A DNA stretch of 64,000 nt, from assembly GCF_000350225.1 (NCBI RefSeq), contig NW_005179111.1, positions 456,899-520,898 on the forward strand, read 5' to 3'. This stretch comes from Chondrus crispus (Eukaryota > Rhodophyta > Florideophyceae > Gigartinales > Gigartinaceae). Numbering within the stretch: the stretch's first letter is position 1; every line of letters starts with the position of its first letter. Positions 55,390-64,000 of this stretch are shown piece by piece. Below the pieces are notes generated by a model that did not search any database, was not told where the DNA came from, and worked only from the letters and a program-made list of their open reading frames with translations. The position numbers were made by a program, and so were the translations under genes.

Positions 55390-56441
55390 TGTAGTGCAAT
55401 GCGCCTGTCGGGCAGAGACCGCGGTCTGATGGTCCAGCAAAAACAACAACAGCAACAAAAAGAAGAACTGCCGACGGCACAGCGCTACGGAGTGTCCGAC
55501 TCTCCCTTCTCCGTTTAAACGAGCTTGCGACTCGTAGTAGCTCGGATCCCTGATGGGGGGGGGGCACAGAGAAATAGCCCAGCCCGGGATCGGTGTGGTA
55601 GAGACTTGCGAAGAGATCTGCTCGACGAGTGTGGAGTGGGGCGCATACGTAGGTACCCCGGTTCCACTGGGTTGTAAGGCCAATGCTCGTTGAGTTTCTT
55701 CGACACCTTTTAACGCGACAAGGCCTTCGACGGGGGCGTCGCAACGCAGCCCGACGGGATGAAATGAAAGTAGCAGCGCTACGTCAACCGTGCCGCCCGA
55801 TGGCTCGAAACACCTACACCGGTTCGGTCGCAACCGCCACCGATGGTACCAACACTGGCTCGTAATACGACGGAGCCCTTCGAGGGAGACGTCTTTGCAA
55901 CGGTCTCCGTCGGAAAATGGGTCACAGTAGCAGCGCTACGTCAACTGTGTCGCCCGATGGCTCGAAACACCTACACCGGTTTGGTCGCAACCGAGGCCGA
56001 TGGCACCAACACAAGATAAGGGAAAAATAGGTAGAATTAGAGATAGAAAAGGATAGGGAAATAAAGGAAAGAGAAAAGCGAACCCCGAGAAATAGAGGAT
56101 GCCGTAGGCTTAGGTAAAAGGGAGCGTCTTGATAGAGACGGACTGCGACCAAGGCGACATTCAACTCCGGCAACTCGGGTTGGTTTATTGACTTGTTCGG
56201 TCAAAGGGCTAAGTTATATAGAGCCCCGCCGGGGCAAGTACAGTAGCTCCCGGCTCTAGATTCTAGATCTAATCTAGTGTCAGCAAAATTAATGCCAAAT
56301 AATTAACTGAATAAAATAAAATAATTAAAAATTAAAACTGTGCAATTATTCACACGTATGTCCCCCAAACCCGGACTACTTTTCATATCCAAATATTTTC
56401 CTTTCTTTTCACCCCCCTTTCCAGGTGCGTATTGCACTACA
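55390..56441 (-). repeat. 5' LTR of G2 (1052 bp)
   Basis: Nearly identical to 42108-43157, with the same 11-bp inverted-repeat ends. The outer side borders TGAGC. A TATATAA box lies at 56213-56220 on the minus strand. Confidence 0.94.
56213..56220 (-). promoter_or_regulatory. TATA box of G2 5' LTR
   Basis: TATATAAC on the minus strand, about 820 bp from the LTR/PBS border. That would give a long R-U5 region. The equivalent site in the 3' LTR is near 42930. Confidence 0.5.
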
Positions 56442-56446
56442 TGAGC

Positions 56447-59353
56447 TCCTCCGGAGTGACAGCTTGGAATTGATTCAGGCGCTCAGGGGCGGTGCCCCAA
56501 TCAAGAGCGAGGATGTCTTCTAACGCGTCAAAACTGTCCTCTTCCTCCACTGTACCCTCGGCCGGTTCGGCCATAAAGCATGAGATTTCGTCGTCGATTT
56601 TGTCGACGGTTTCTCCAGCGGTCCGTAATTAGCAATCTTGACAGGGCATCAGCTTGACTATTCGCCTTGCCCTTCTTGTACTTGATTTCGAAATCGAATT
56701 CCGAGAGGCGGAGCCTCCATCGGATTAACCTCCAGCTGGGGTCAGTTACGTTCATCAACCACCTCAATGGGGCATGGTCGGTATGCACAATGAAGTGCTC
56801 GCCATATAGATATGGTCTTAGAGTCTGTACGCCCCAAATTACCGCTAGACATTCTTTTTCTGAAACGGAGTAGTTTCTCTCGGCTGCGGATAACGTTCTT
56901 GAAAAGAACCCGATGGGTTTACGTTGCGCATCCGGATGTGTCTGAAATAATGCAGCGCCGATTTGATAGTCGCTTGCATCGGTGTCTACCGAGTATGGTA
57001 GGTTCTTCTCCGGCAGCGCCAACACCGGTGGGGCCAAGATAGCGACCTTGAGCTTATGAAAAGCTTTTTCGCACGGTTCGTCGAATCCTTCCAACTGGAC
57101 TGGTTGTCCCTTCTTCAACAGTTGATTGAGCGGATGGGCGATTTTCGCATAATGCGGAACGAATCTGCGGTAGACATTACAAAGTCCCAAAAAGCTCCTG
57201 AGCTGGGTCTGCGTTTGAGGGTACCTCACTTGTTCCAATGCGACGGTTCGCGCAGCGTCAACTTCCAATGTACCCGGCCGAACGACATAGCCCAGGTACT
57301 TGATCTTTTCGACGAAAAATTCGCACTTGCGAAGCTTGAGCTTCACACCTGCCTTCTCCAATACAGAAAGTATTTCATCCACATGCACGATGTGCTCCTC
57401 TCATGACTTGCTAAAAATTATGATGTCATCCAGATACACCAAACAGCACTTCCAACGGAACGGAGAGAGCAGGATATCCATTGCTCTCTGAAACGTCGCT
57501 GGCGCGTTAGTTAGCCCGAAGGGCATTCTTAAGAAGCGATACAGTCCTGAGTGACACGAAAATGCGGTCTTGTCGCGGTCGCGCTCAGGGATGGGCGTCT
57601 GCCAATATCCCGAGATCTCGTCCAACGCGAAGAAAACCTTGGTGTCACCAAGCGAGTCCAGGCACTCATCCATGCGCGGTAAAGGGTACGTGTCCTTTAC
57701 CGTTACCGCGTTTAACCGCCGATATTCTACGCAAAAGCGCATCGATCCGTCCGTCTTCGGCTCTAATAAAACGGGCGACGCCCATTCTGACTGCGCCGGT
57801 TCGATGACTCCTGCTTCTAACATCTTCTGTACTTCTGCGTCCTCGACCTCCCGAGCCTTTGGACCGGCTCGGTAGGGAGCTTGGGCGATTGGCCTTGTAT
57901 CCGGGGCCAGTTCAATCCGGTGGACCGTGGTGTTGATCTCACCGAGGGTCCCATCCCACATGCGGGAATATTTTTTCAACATCCGACGGAATCTTTCGCG
58001 CAGCCGGTCCGGCACGTGGCTCAGGTCGCGTTCCTCCACGTCCGGCGGGGGAGGCTCAATCCGCCGCTCCGGCTTCGTAGTTGCCGTCGCGGAGAGCCTT
58101 TCCTCCCGTTCTCCTTGCTGGTCCTCGCGATCTTGTTCCGACGGTTGGCATCTTGTCTCGCCCGTAGGCGTCTTGGTGGAATTAGGAACATTTTCCTTCT
58201 TCCTTTCTTGAATTCCGAGAACTTCACCAATAGTGGTTTTGCTCTCGAGCGCGGCTCTCGGGTGCGGTAATAATTCTGCCACCACTTGGCCTTTTTGCAC
58301 CCTGACAGGGTACGTCCTAAAATTCGCAACGAGTAAACGAAGTGGCCTGTCAGGCTCAACCTGAACGACACCATTCGTGCACGTCAACCCGTGCCTTTCG
58401 TACAACGACGAGTACGCCTGAACCACCACCAAGCCCGCCCTCTTCGAGGTGCATTCCACGACGCGTTGCGTCCCTGGCTCAATGGTCGTGGCTCTTGCCA
58501 CTTTTACCTTAGGGGATATTCGCTCCACCTTTCCATCATTCTCGTCCTCTCCCGCGACGAGATTCTTCTTCCCGTTTCTCGTCGAGAACCGCCTAACTAT
58601 CGGAACCTCCGAGAAATCCGCCAACTCAACCGTTTTCTTCCTTGGATAAATTGCTTCCACAAACCGGTCACAGTAGTCCGCGCCTAGAATTAGCGGGACG
58701 GCTAGTTTTTCGCATACAATAAACTCGGCTGCGGCCACAAATTTTCCAAGCCTCACAGGCATTCTAATTATGCCGAGAGTCTGGAGTGGCCTGTTGTTCG
58801 CGTCGCCAATGTCTTGGGTCGGTCCGTAGGACACTAGAGATTCCATTCCAGTCGGGAGTTCCGATTTTCGCACAAGGTTTGGTCCCGCGCCGGTGTCTAA
58901 TACAGACAACACCCGGCTCATCAGTCCGACTGTTGGTCCAATGTCCGCGTAAACTTTGTAGTTTTTTCGCGCAAGAACCAAAATCTTCTCGGGACACTCC
59001 CTTCGCTTAACCCTGTACCAGGGTCTTCGAACTTCTTCCAGCGGATGATCTCGGGCTCGGCTCAAAATTTTCTTGACTTGAGCTGGCCCTTTGGGCTTAT
59101 CCACCAATCCAACAACCTCCTCCTCGAGGCCTGATTTTTCCTTTAGAGACGGGGAACGGGGCTGAGCCCCGGGAACAGTACGTCGACTCTGTGCCTCTCG
59201 CGGCTCATGCGAGATTCCCCTCTCTAGTTTTCCTGCCGCTGCGGGTTGCTTCTCACGTCCGACGACTCGGGCCCCGCGGCGGGCCTTCTGAAGGCCTGGT
59301 TCGACCTCGGCGTTGAAGCACTCGGCGTGCTCGCCGTCTGCGAATCGAACCAA
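56447..59353 (-). pseudogene. G1 pol, 5' part: protease, RT, RNase H
   Basis: Protease motif VLDTGAGPNLVRK near 58900, then a linker with repeated conserved blocks also found in G2. RT follows from about 57830 (GVIEPAQSEWASPVLL, FALDEISGYWQ, MPFGLTNAPATFQ, catalytic YLDDIIIFS near 57430). RNase H (DTDASDYQIGAALFQ, HTDHAPLRWL) runs to about 56650. The rest of pol is beyond G2, at 42102-39557. Very similar to G2 throughout. Broken, about one to two breaks here. Confidence 0.9.
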
Positions 59354-61509
59354 TTCTTGACCTTCAGGTAACTCGTCGATGGTATCCCTAACCTCTCCAT
59401 CGGAGACAACGCCTCATAATTTTCCAAAACTCGGTGCATTTCCCGGAGGGAAGGAATGCACGTTGGCACAGCGTGCCCCTTTTCATAGCAATGATAGCAC
59501 ACCAGACCGTGCGTCTTGACGGGATACGGCGTCCTAGGTCCTCCACGGGCCGGCGGCCTTCCTTGACGTTGCGGCCTTCCCATCCAGCCTGGCCTTCGAA
59601 ACGTCGTACCCTTGTCTTCCATCGGAATGCGCGGCGCCGGCGTGTGGCCGCGCCCCCGAAACATCATCACGGGATCCGTGGGCTCCGAAAACGACTCCGT
59701 CGTGTATGCGGGCGTCGGTAAAGTTGACGACCCGGTGTCCCCATAGTCCTCGTGTCCGTAGCCCTCCGACGGCTCAATGAACTCGCCTTCGGCTACTAAC
59801 GCTCCTTCGTAGTGATTTTCGCTGCTTCCGTGCGCACCGCGTTCATCCGACGCGGAGATTGTCTCGGCTAAGTGAACGGCGCCCTGACTTCTACGACCGG
59901 GATAAGAAGCCCTCGGCTTCTTACCCGTTCTGATCGTCAACGGCGTCTGAATCGTGACCTTCTTGGTCTTCTTGTCCTTAGCGCGGCTCGCTGAGCCATG
60001 CGCCTTCGCGTAATTAACTAGTCTCAAAAACGAAACGTCTCGATTGTCTTGTCGGTATTGAGATACCATCGGCTTGATACTCGAATCGAGTCCTTCAATA
60101 AACATCGTCATTTGTTCTTCCATCGAATATACGTTTCCACATCGATTGCTTGCGTCCGTCAGACGGATATAAAATTCCATCTCGTCTTCAGACGGTCTTT
60201 GCTGAACTTCTCGCAAAGCGAGCACGGCTTGACGGATCGCCTCGTCGGTTGCAAAACTCCTCAACAACCATTGTACGGCCTCCGGCCAAACGGATACCTT
60301 TCCGTTGTGGGACCTGGCCGTCTGAGACACCGAAGTGTACGGCCTCAAGGCGATGCCGCTTAGAAATTCGGGCAACAAGCGGATCGCTTGCCCCTCGTTC
60401 ATTTCTTGAGTATCGAACTCTTGAACTAATTTTGCCAAAAAATCCAACACAAGGACCCCGTCCTCACCTGTGAACGTGTTGTCCTTCTTCACTTTAGACG
60501 GAATATCTCTCCTGATTTTTCGTACGGCGGTCCGCCCGGAACTTGACAAATATGTCTGCGGGTTCCGCAAGCGGTACGTTCGGTACGAAAGTAATTTCTT
60601 GAAGAGGTAGTTGGTCGGATTCAGCTCCTCCAACTCCTCCCATTGCGGCCCGCGCGGCGTTGCGACATCTTCGGGCTCCGCGTCCTTGTCTCTCCGCGAG
60701 GCGGACGAAGTGATCCCGCCCCGTCTGGAGGTAATTTTCTTGCTCTGCGAATTTACTTTTCCTTCCTCTGAGCGATGTTCGGAATCGCTGGCATGGTTCG
60801 ACGAACCGTCGTCACCATCTTCGGAAAGACCGTTTGACTCGGTCATGGAGTCTTGGTCCTCCGGCTCGTCACTACCGTGACTCTTGCTCCGGCGTCACAG
60901 GATCTTCTTCGAAGTCTTCGACTTGGAACTCCGCTGCACCGCGGCCTTGTCCTTCTTCGATCGACGGTCGCCTTCTCGACCCGTTGGGAGCGGCTCTTGA
61001 CCGGCGACCTGTTCAAGGTCCTTGAGACGATGAGCGGCCCGGTCGAACCTGTCGTCGATACTGCTTCTAAATTTACCTAAGGACTCCAAGGCTTGATTCG
61101 CGTCGCGCCTTGCGTCCTTGACTGAACTTTTCAACGAAGCTAGGACCTCCGGCTCCAGACCGTCGGTCGCCTCACCTCGCTCCTTCTCGACGAGATCCAC
61201 TCGAGCCGATAGCTCTCCTAAAACGGTGTGGAACTCGGATGCTTGCAACTCCAGTTGCTTCCGGACGAGGGCTAATTCAGCCTCGAGATTTTTCGTCATC
61301 TCTTGGCGAATTTCCTCGCCAATCTTCTCGAACCTGTAGGATAGGTTATCCTTGTCGGCTTTAACCCCCGTCGGGGATTCTTGACCTTCGGGATCCGTGG
61401 CCGTATTGGCCTGGCTTCGGGTGCGAGGACCCCGCGGGATCCTCGACGCCCTTGCCGATCCGCTCCTACTCGCCCCGGGACCGACGTCCCCTGGTGCGCC
61501 TGTCGACAT
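59224..61509 (-). pseudogene. G1 gag
   Basis: Start MSTGAPGDVGPGASRSG at 61509, then a charged coiled-coil-like region (FEKIGEEIRQEMTKNLEAE) near 61300. A Lys/Ser-rich linker and the Gag core (NPTNYLFKKLLSYRTYRLRN) follow near 60600. A CCHC knuckle CYHCYEKGHAVPTC lies near 59500. Its end overlaps pol by about 130 nt in the same -1 relation as in G2. Broken, about one break. Confidence 0.88.
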
Positions 61510-61656
61510 CGCTCGTACGAGCGAACCTACACAAAAAAAAAGTTACGAACAAAAATAAAAAAGAGACTTCATCACCCAGACCACCTTTGTAGTGCAACTG
61601 CAGACCAAAGCTGTCGTCGACAAAATTCAAGGTCGGGTTTGCTGTAGACAATTCTA

Positions 61657-61669
61657 GGTCGGGAGACCA
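61657..61669 (-). other. Primer binding site of G1 (tRNA-Tyr type)
   Basis: TGGTCTCCCGACC on the minus strand after the same 4-base AAAG spacer as in G2. It is complementary to a 3' tRNA end of the tRNA-Tyr kind. Confidence 0.65.
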
Positions 61670-61673
61670 CTTT

Positions 61674-62847
61674 TGTAGTGCAATGTGCCTGGCAGGCCGC
61701 GAACACAGTCCGACGGTCAAACAAAAAGAAGAAAAACAACAACAGCAACAACCACTGCCGATGGCACGCGCTACGGATCGTTCGAGACTCCCTTTCCCCT
61801 TGTGTGGGCTTGCGGCCCACGGTAGCTCAACTACGACGGGGGGGTAAGGAAAGATGCCCGGCCCGGGAGGATAATGGTCGTAGAGACTTGTGAAGACTTG
61901 AGTGCTCGGCGAGTGCGGGTTGGGCTTGTCTACGAGAATGTAACCGCGGGTCGCTGGGTTGTAAGGCAAATGCTCGACGAGCGTCTTCAGCACCTTGGGT
62001 ATAATTCAAGGTCTTTGACGGGGGCTTGCTCAGCACTACCCGACGGGATCGTAACCGTGTAGCAACGCTACTACCGACGTGTTGCCCGATGGCTAAAACC
62101 ACCCTCACCAGCGAGATCACAATCGCGGTAGGTGGTACCAACTCTGTCTTATACAGTAAGACCTTCGACGGAGGCGTCGTTGCAACCGCCTTCCGACGGA
62201 ACTTGAAACAGTAGCAGCGCTACACAACGTGTTGCCGGATGGCTAAAACACCTACACCGGATCGGTCGCAACCAACTCCAGTGGAACCAACACAATTAAG
62301 GGAAAAATAGAGGTAGAAGTGGAGAATGATAGGGAAATAAAGGGAAAAGAAAAGGGAACCCCCGAGCGCAAAGGATGCCGTAGGCTTAGGTAAAAGGGAG
62401 TGTCTTGGTAGAGACGGACTTCGACCAAGGCGACATTCAACTCTGGCAACTCGGGTTCGATTGGGAAATAAAGGAAAAGGAAAGGGGACCCCCGAGCGCT
62501 GAAGGATGCCGTAGGCTTAGGTAAAAGGGAGCGTCTTGGTAGAGACGGACTTCGACCAAGGCGACATTCAACTCCGGCAACTCGGGTTACCTTTACTGAC
62601 TTGGTGGTCAGAGGACTAAGGTATATATCGCCCCGCCGGAGCCACTACATTGGCTCGCGGCGCTAGATCCTAGATCTAATCTAGTGTCAGCAAAATTAAT
62701 GCCAACTAATTAACTAAATAAAATAAAAGAATTAAAAATTAAAACTGTGCAATTATTCACACGTGTGTCCCCCAACCCGGACTACTTTTCATATCCAGAT
62801 ATTTTCCTTTCTTTTCACCCCCCTTTTCAGGTGCGTATTGCACTACG
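61674..62847 (-). repeat. 5' LTR of G1
   Basis: Starts TGTAGTGCAATG and ends GTATTGCACTAC(G) on the plus strand. It is clearly diverged from the G2 LTRs, so G1 is a different and older subfamily member. It is longer because of an internal tandem duplication of about 126-131 bp (62332-62461 and 62463-62588). The right end lies against host-like coding DNA. Confidence 0.9.
62332..62588. repeat. Tandem duplication within G1 LTR
   Basis: Two adjacent copies of a unit of about 130 bp, from GGGAAATAAAG to GGCAACTCGGGTT. The same region occurs once in each G2 LTR. Confidence 0.85.
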
Positions 62848-63151
62848 TGGCCGTGCCCATGTCCCCGCAGCACGACGCCCGCACCTTTGTTGCGTCAGAC
62901 GCCGTGTCGTGCCTGGTGCGCTGTAGTGGCAACATCTCCAAAAGTGGCTCAGTGCCACTACAACCACTTTTAGAGATGTTGCCACTACATGCGCGACGCC
63001 TTTGCGCGCGACCGCGCCGCGGCGCACGCCCTCTGTGCCGCCCTCGTGCGCGACCCGCTCGTCGCCTACGTCCCCGCCCCGCCCGACTTCGTCGAAAATT
63101 CGCACCACGTCTACCCCTTCCGCGTCCACTCGGCGCGCGAGGTCTTCTAGC
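62848..63151 (+). pseudogene. GC-rich host gene fragment interrupted by a foldback element
   Basis: Very GC-rich sequence with strong GC at third codon positions, unlike the retroelements around it. One frame reads protein-like on both sides of the foldback (SPQHDARTFVASDAVSCLVR before, RDAFARDRAAAHALCAALVR and ENSHHVYPFRVHSAREVF after), and the frame is preserved across the insertion apart from it. A TAG ends the frame at 63149-63151, yet similar codon use continues a little further (RIGVLHAP), so the gene may already have been dead. The left side is cut by G1. I do not recognise the family; HHVYPFRV is faintly reminiscent of sugar aminotransferases but this is not supported. Confidence 0.45.
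62922..62989. mobile_element. 68-bp foldback element with LTR-like ends
   Basis: A near-perfect palindrome: 26-bp arms with one mismatch (from TGTAGTGGCAACATCTC to its reverse complement ending GCCACTACA) around a 16-bp centre. Perfect 5-bp duplications TGCGC flank it (62917-62921 and 62990-62994). The ends TGTAGTG and CACTACA are the same as those of the gypsy LTRs here, and the duplication length is also the same. Confidence 0.8.
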
Positions 63152-63366
63152 GCATCGGCGTCCTGCACGCCCCGTTAAGTACTCCCCGTTCACCCCCCCG
63201 CCATCCGCCCTGGCCCCCCCCCGCCGCACCACTACTGCATAATCACTTCGAAATATACTTGCTAGCGTTTACATTCCGTTTTGTCTCTAACTGTAAGGCT
63301 GCACGGCTCTTTTTCATTGCTCAATCACTCTGTATGTTTGAGGAACATTTCATTCACTTAATGCGC
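63152..63366. other. Intergenic stretch, nothing recognised
   Basis: It moves from a C-rich run (63180-63230) into AT-richer DNA. No gene, repeat or signal was recognised. Confidence 0.6.
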
Positions 63367-63600
63367 TCACTCTTCGCCAGTGCAGGTTCCGAACTCATCG
63401 CTTGAATACAACTCAACTCTTTTGCGCTTTCGCGACCCCTTGGATCCGGCCGTCCGCTTCCTCTTCGAAATGTTTTCCATCTCTCGAGGCTTTGGATATT
63501 TATTTTGGGATTTGACGTTATTCTGAATGAAATAGTGACCTGTGGAATAAATTTCTTCACCAAAGTCGTTCGGGTTCGTTTGGAATACAATCAGGAAGTT
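63367..63600 (-). CDS. Unrecognised C-terminal coding segment
   Basis: Open minus-strand frame of 77 codons before a stop: NFLIVFQTNPNDFGEEIY, then GHYFIQNNVKS, a strongly basic stretch (KRKRTAGSKGSRKRKR) and an acidic end (VELYSSDEFGTCTGEE). The basic run looks like a nuclear localisation signal. There is no ATG at its beginning, so it is probably a last exon or a remnant. The AT-rich TTTATTCCACAG inside it (63539-63550) is also a possible splice acceptor. Host gene or DNA transposon end; not recognised. Confidence 0.35.
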   Translation of the reverse strand, partial: NFLIVFQTNPNDFGEEIYSTGHYFIQNNVKSQNKYPKPREMENISKRKRTAGSKGSRKRKRVELYSSDEFGTCTGEE

Positions 63601-63708
63601 TTACGCATCAAGAACACAGTCACTAAGTTTCGTGCTTAGTATCTAACTATCATATGGGTTTCACATGCGACATGCGAGCTATCCATAGAGACTGAGATGC
63701 TCTACCAA

Positions 63709-64000
63709 CTACGAACTTTCTTCGTCCGAGAAACTCTCATTGTCGATCTCATTGTCGATCTCATCGCCCGAATACATGTCAGCACGGTTACGTTTTCCCC
63801 GGTGACACGTTTGTTGTTGCCCCTTTTCTGCGTTCCGCTTCACTTCGCTTTTGTCGGCTCGGGAGCTGCATCGCGGCTTTCCAGCCAAGCTTGGAAATCG
63901 GCAAGCATTTTGCCATTTCTAGCAGAGACGCTTGATGCGCGACCGCTGTTATGTTCCGGAGCTCTCTCCGCCAGGTTTTCAACGGCTCCTGCGACCATAA
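63709..64000 (-). CDS. Unrecognised coding-like segments, partial at right edge
   Basis: The minus strand has two protein-like frames. One enters from the edge (AVENLAERAPEH, KMLADFQAWLESRD) and stops at 63840-63842. The other ends at 63709 with a basic-then-acidic tail (GKRNRADMYSGDEIDNEIDNE, then SFSDEESS), including a tandem EIDN repeat. The tail resembles that of the segment at 63367-63600 (basic run, then YSxDE). The two frames could be exons, alternative ends or a decayed duplicate. Family unknown. Confidence 0.3.

Larger units (their letters stand above)
42108..56441 (-). mobile_element. Gypsy (Ty3-type chromodomain) element G2, complete ends
   Basis: A 14.3-kb minus-strand element inserted in its sister G1, with perfect duplication TGAGC (42103-42107 and 56442-56446). 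LTRs are at 42108-43157 and 55390-56441, nearly identical. Order in element sense: 5' LTR, tRNA-Tyr-type PBS, gag, pol (protease, RT, RNase H, integrase, chromodomain), then about 5.3 kb of extra DNA with an antisense ORF, polypurine tract, 3' LTR. It is unusually long for a gypsy element because of that extra block. Broken, about two to three breaks. Confidence 0.95.
39557..62847 (-). mobile_element. Gypsy (Ty3-type chromodomain) element G1, interrupted by G2 and a solo LTR
   Basis: Minus-strand gypsy with 5' LTR 61674-62847, PBS 61657-61669, gag 61509-59224, pol 59353 down to 56447 continuing at 42102 down to 39557, and a chromodomain at the C-terminus. G2 (42108-56441) inserted into it with duplication TGAGC. 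A solo family-A LTR (40419-41358) inserted with duplication CGTAG. The left limit is uncertain: a truncated gypsy LTR at 37361-37467 may be its 3' LTR. The coding region is broken, about three breaks besides the insertions. Confidence 0.88.

Noticed and set aside
62827-63242. Arg-rich frames on both strands over the GC-rich right flank
   Set aside because: GC-rich DNA opens several frames; only the plus frame that runs on both sides of the foldback has balanced protein composition.

Overview
The window is eukaryotic genomic DNA made almost entirely of nested LTR retrotransposons: at least nine copia (Ty1-like) copies or fragments, two gypsy (Ty3-like, chromodomain-bearing) elements, one miniature non-autonomous LTR element (TRIM-type) and one 68-bp foldback element. 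There are no bacterial operons, ribosome binding sites or CRISPR arrays. The copia PBS matches the anticodon arm of eukaryotic initiator tRNA-Met, and the LTRs carry TATA boxes. The host is not identified by the sequence. Copia proteins of this general kind, a compact GC-rich host gene fragment and the high LTR load would fit a red alga or another protist-grade eukaryote, but this is a weak inference.

Layout, left half (1-37360, copia stack). A1 (plus, runs off the left edge, LTR to 4322) abuts a fragment of a C-family element (C2, 4323-5584). An older plus-strand copia (T) survives as three slices (5585-5653, 15976-16397, 24271-24993). They are separated by two complete insertions with 5-bp target duplications: C1 (5654-15975, TSD TTAAA) and B1 (16398-24270, TSD CTGCC). 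C1 itself received element D (10779-13967, TSD TTCTT) in its leader and the TRIM (15099-15484) in its 5' LTR. After T come a B-family scrap (B4), B2 (minus, cut by A2), A2 (minus, cut by B3) and B3 (plus, 29512-37360). B3 carries a mosaic 5' LTR and lacks matching flanks.

Right half (37361-62847, gypsy stack). Gypsy G1 (minus) is interrupted by a solo family-A LTR (40419-41358, TSD CGTAG) and by a complete sister gypsy, G2 (42108-56441, TSD TGAGC). G2 has about 5.3 kb of extra DNA between pol and its 3' LTR. This holds a 430-codon antisense ORF followed by a polyadenylation-like signal. Both gypsy copies have a PBS matching the 3' end of a tRNA-Tyr and a -1 gag/pol overlap.

Right edge (62848-64000): host DNA. 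A GC-rich coding fragment is interrupted by the foldback element (TSD TGCGC), followed by unrecognised minus-strand coding-like segments.

Most notable items: the TRIM with a tRNA-like fold spanning its LTR, PBS and interior; the family-B copia leader ORF with two C2H2 zinc fingers; the antisense ORF in G2; and the tiny foldback whose ends and 5-bp TSD mimic the gypsy LTR. All LTR elements are treated as fossils.
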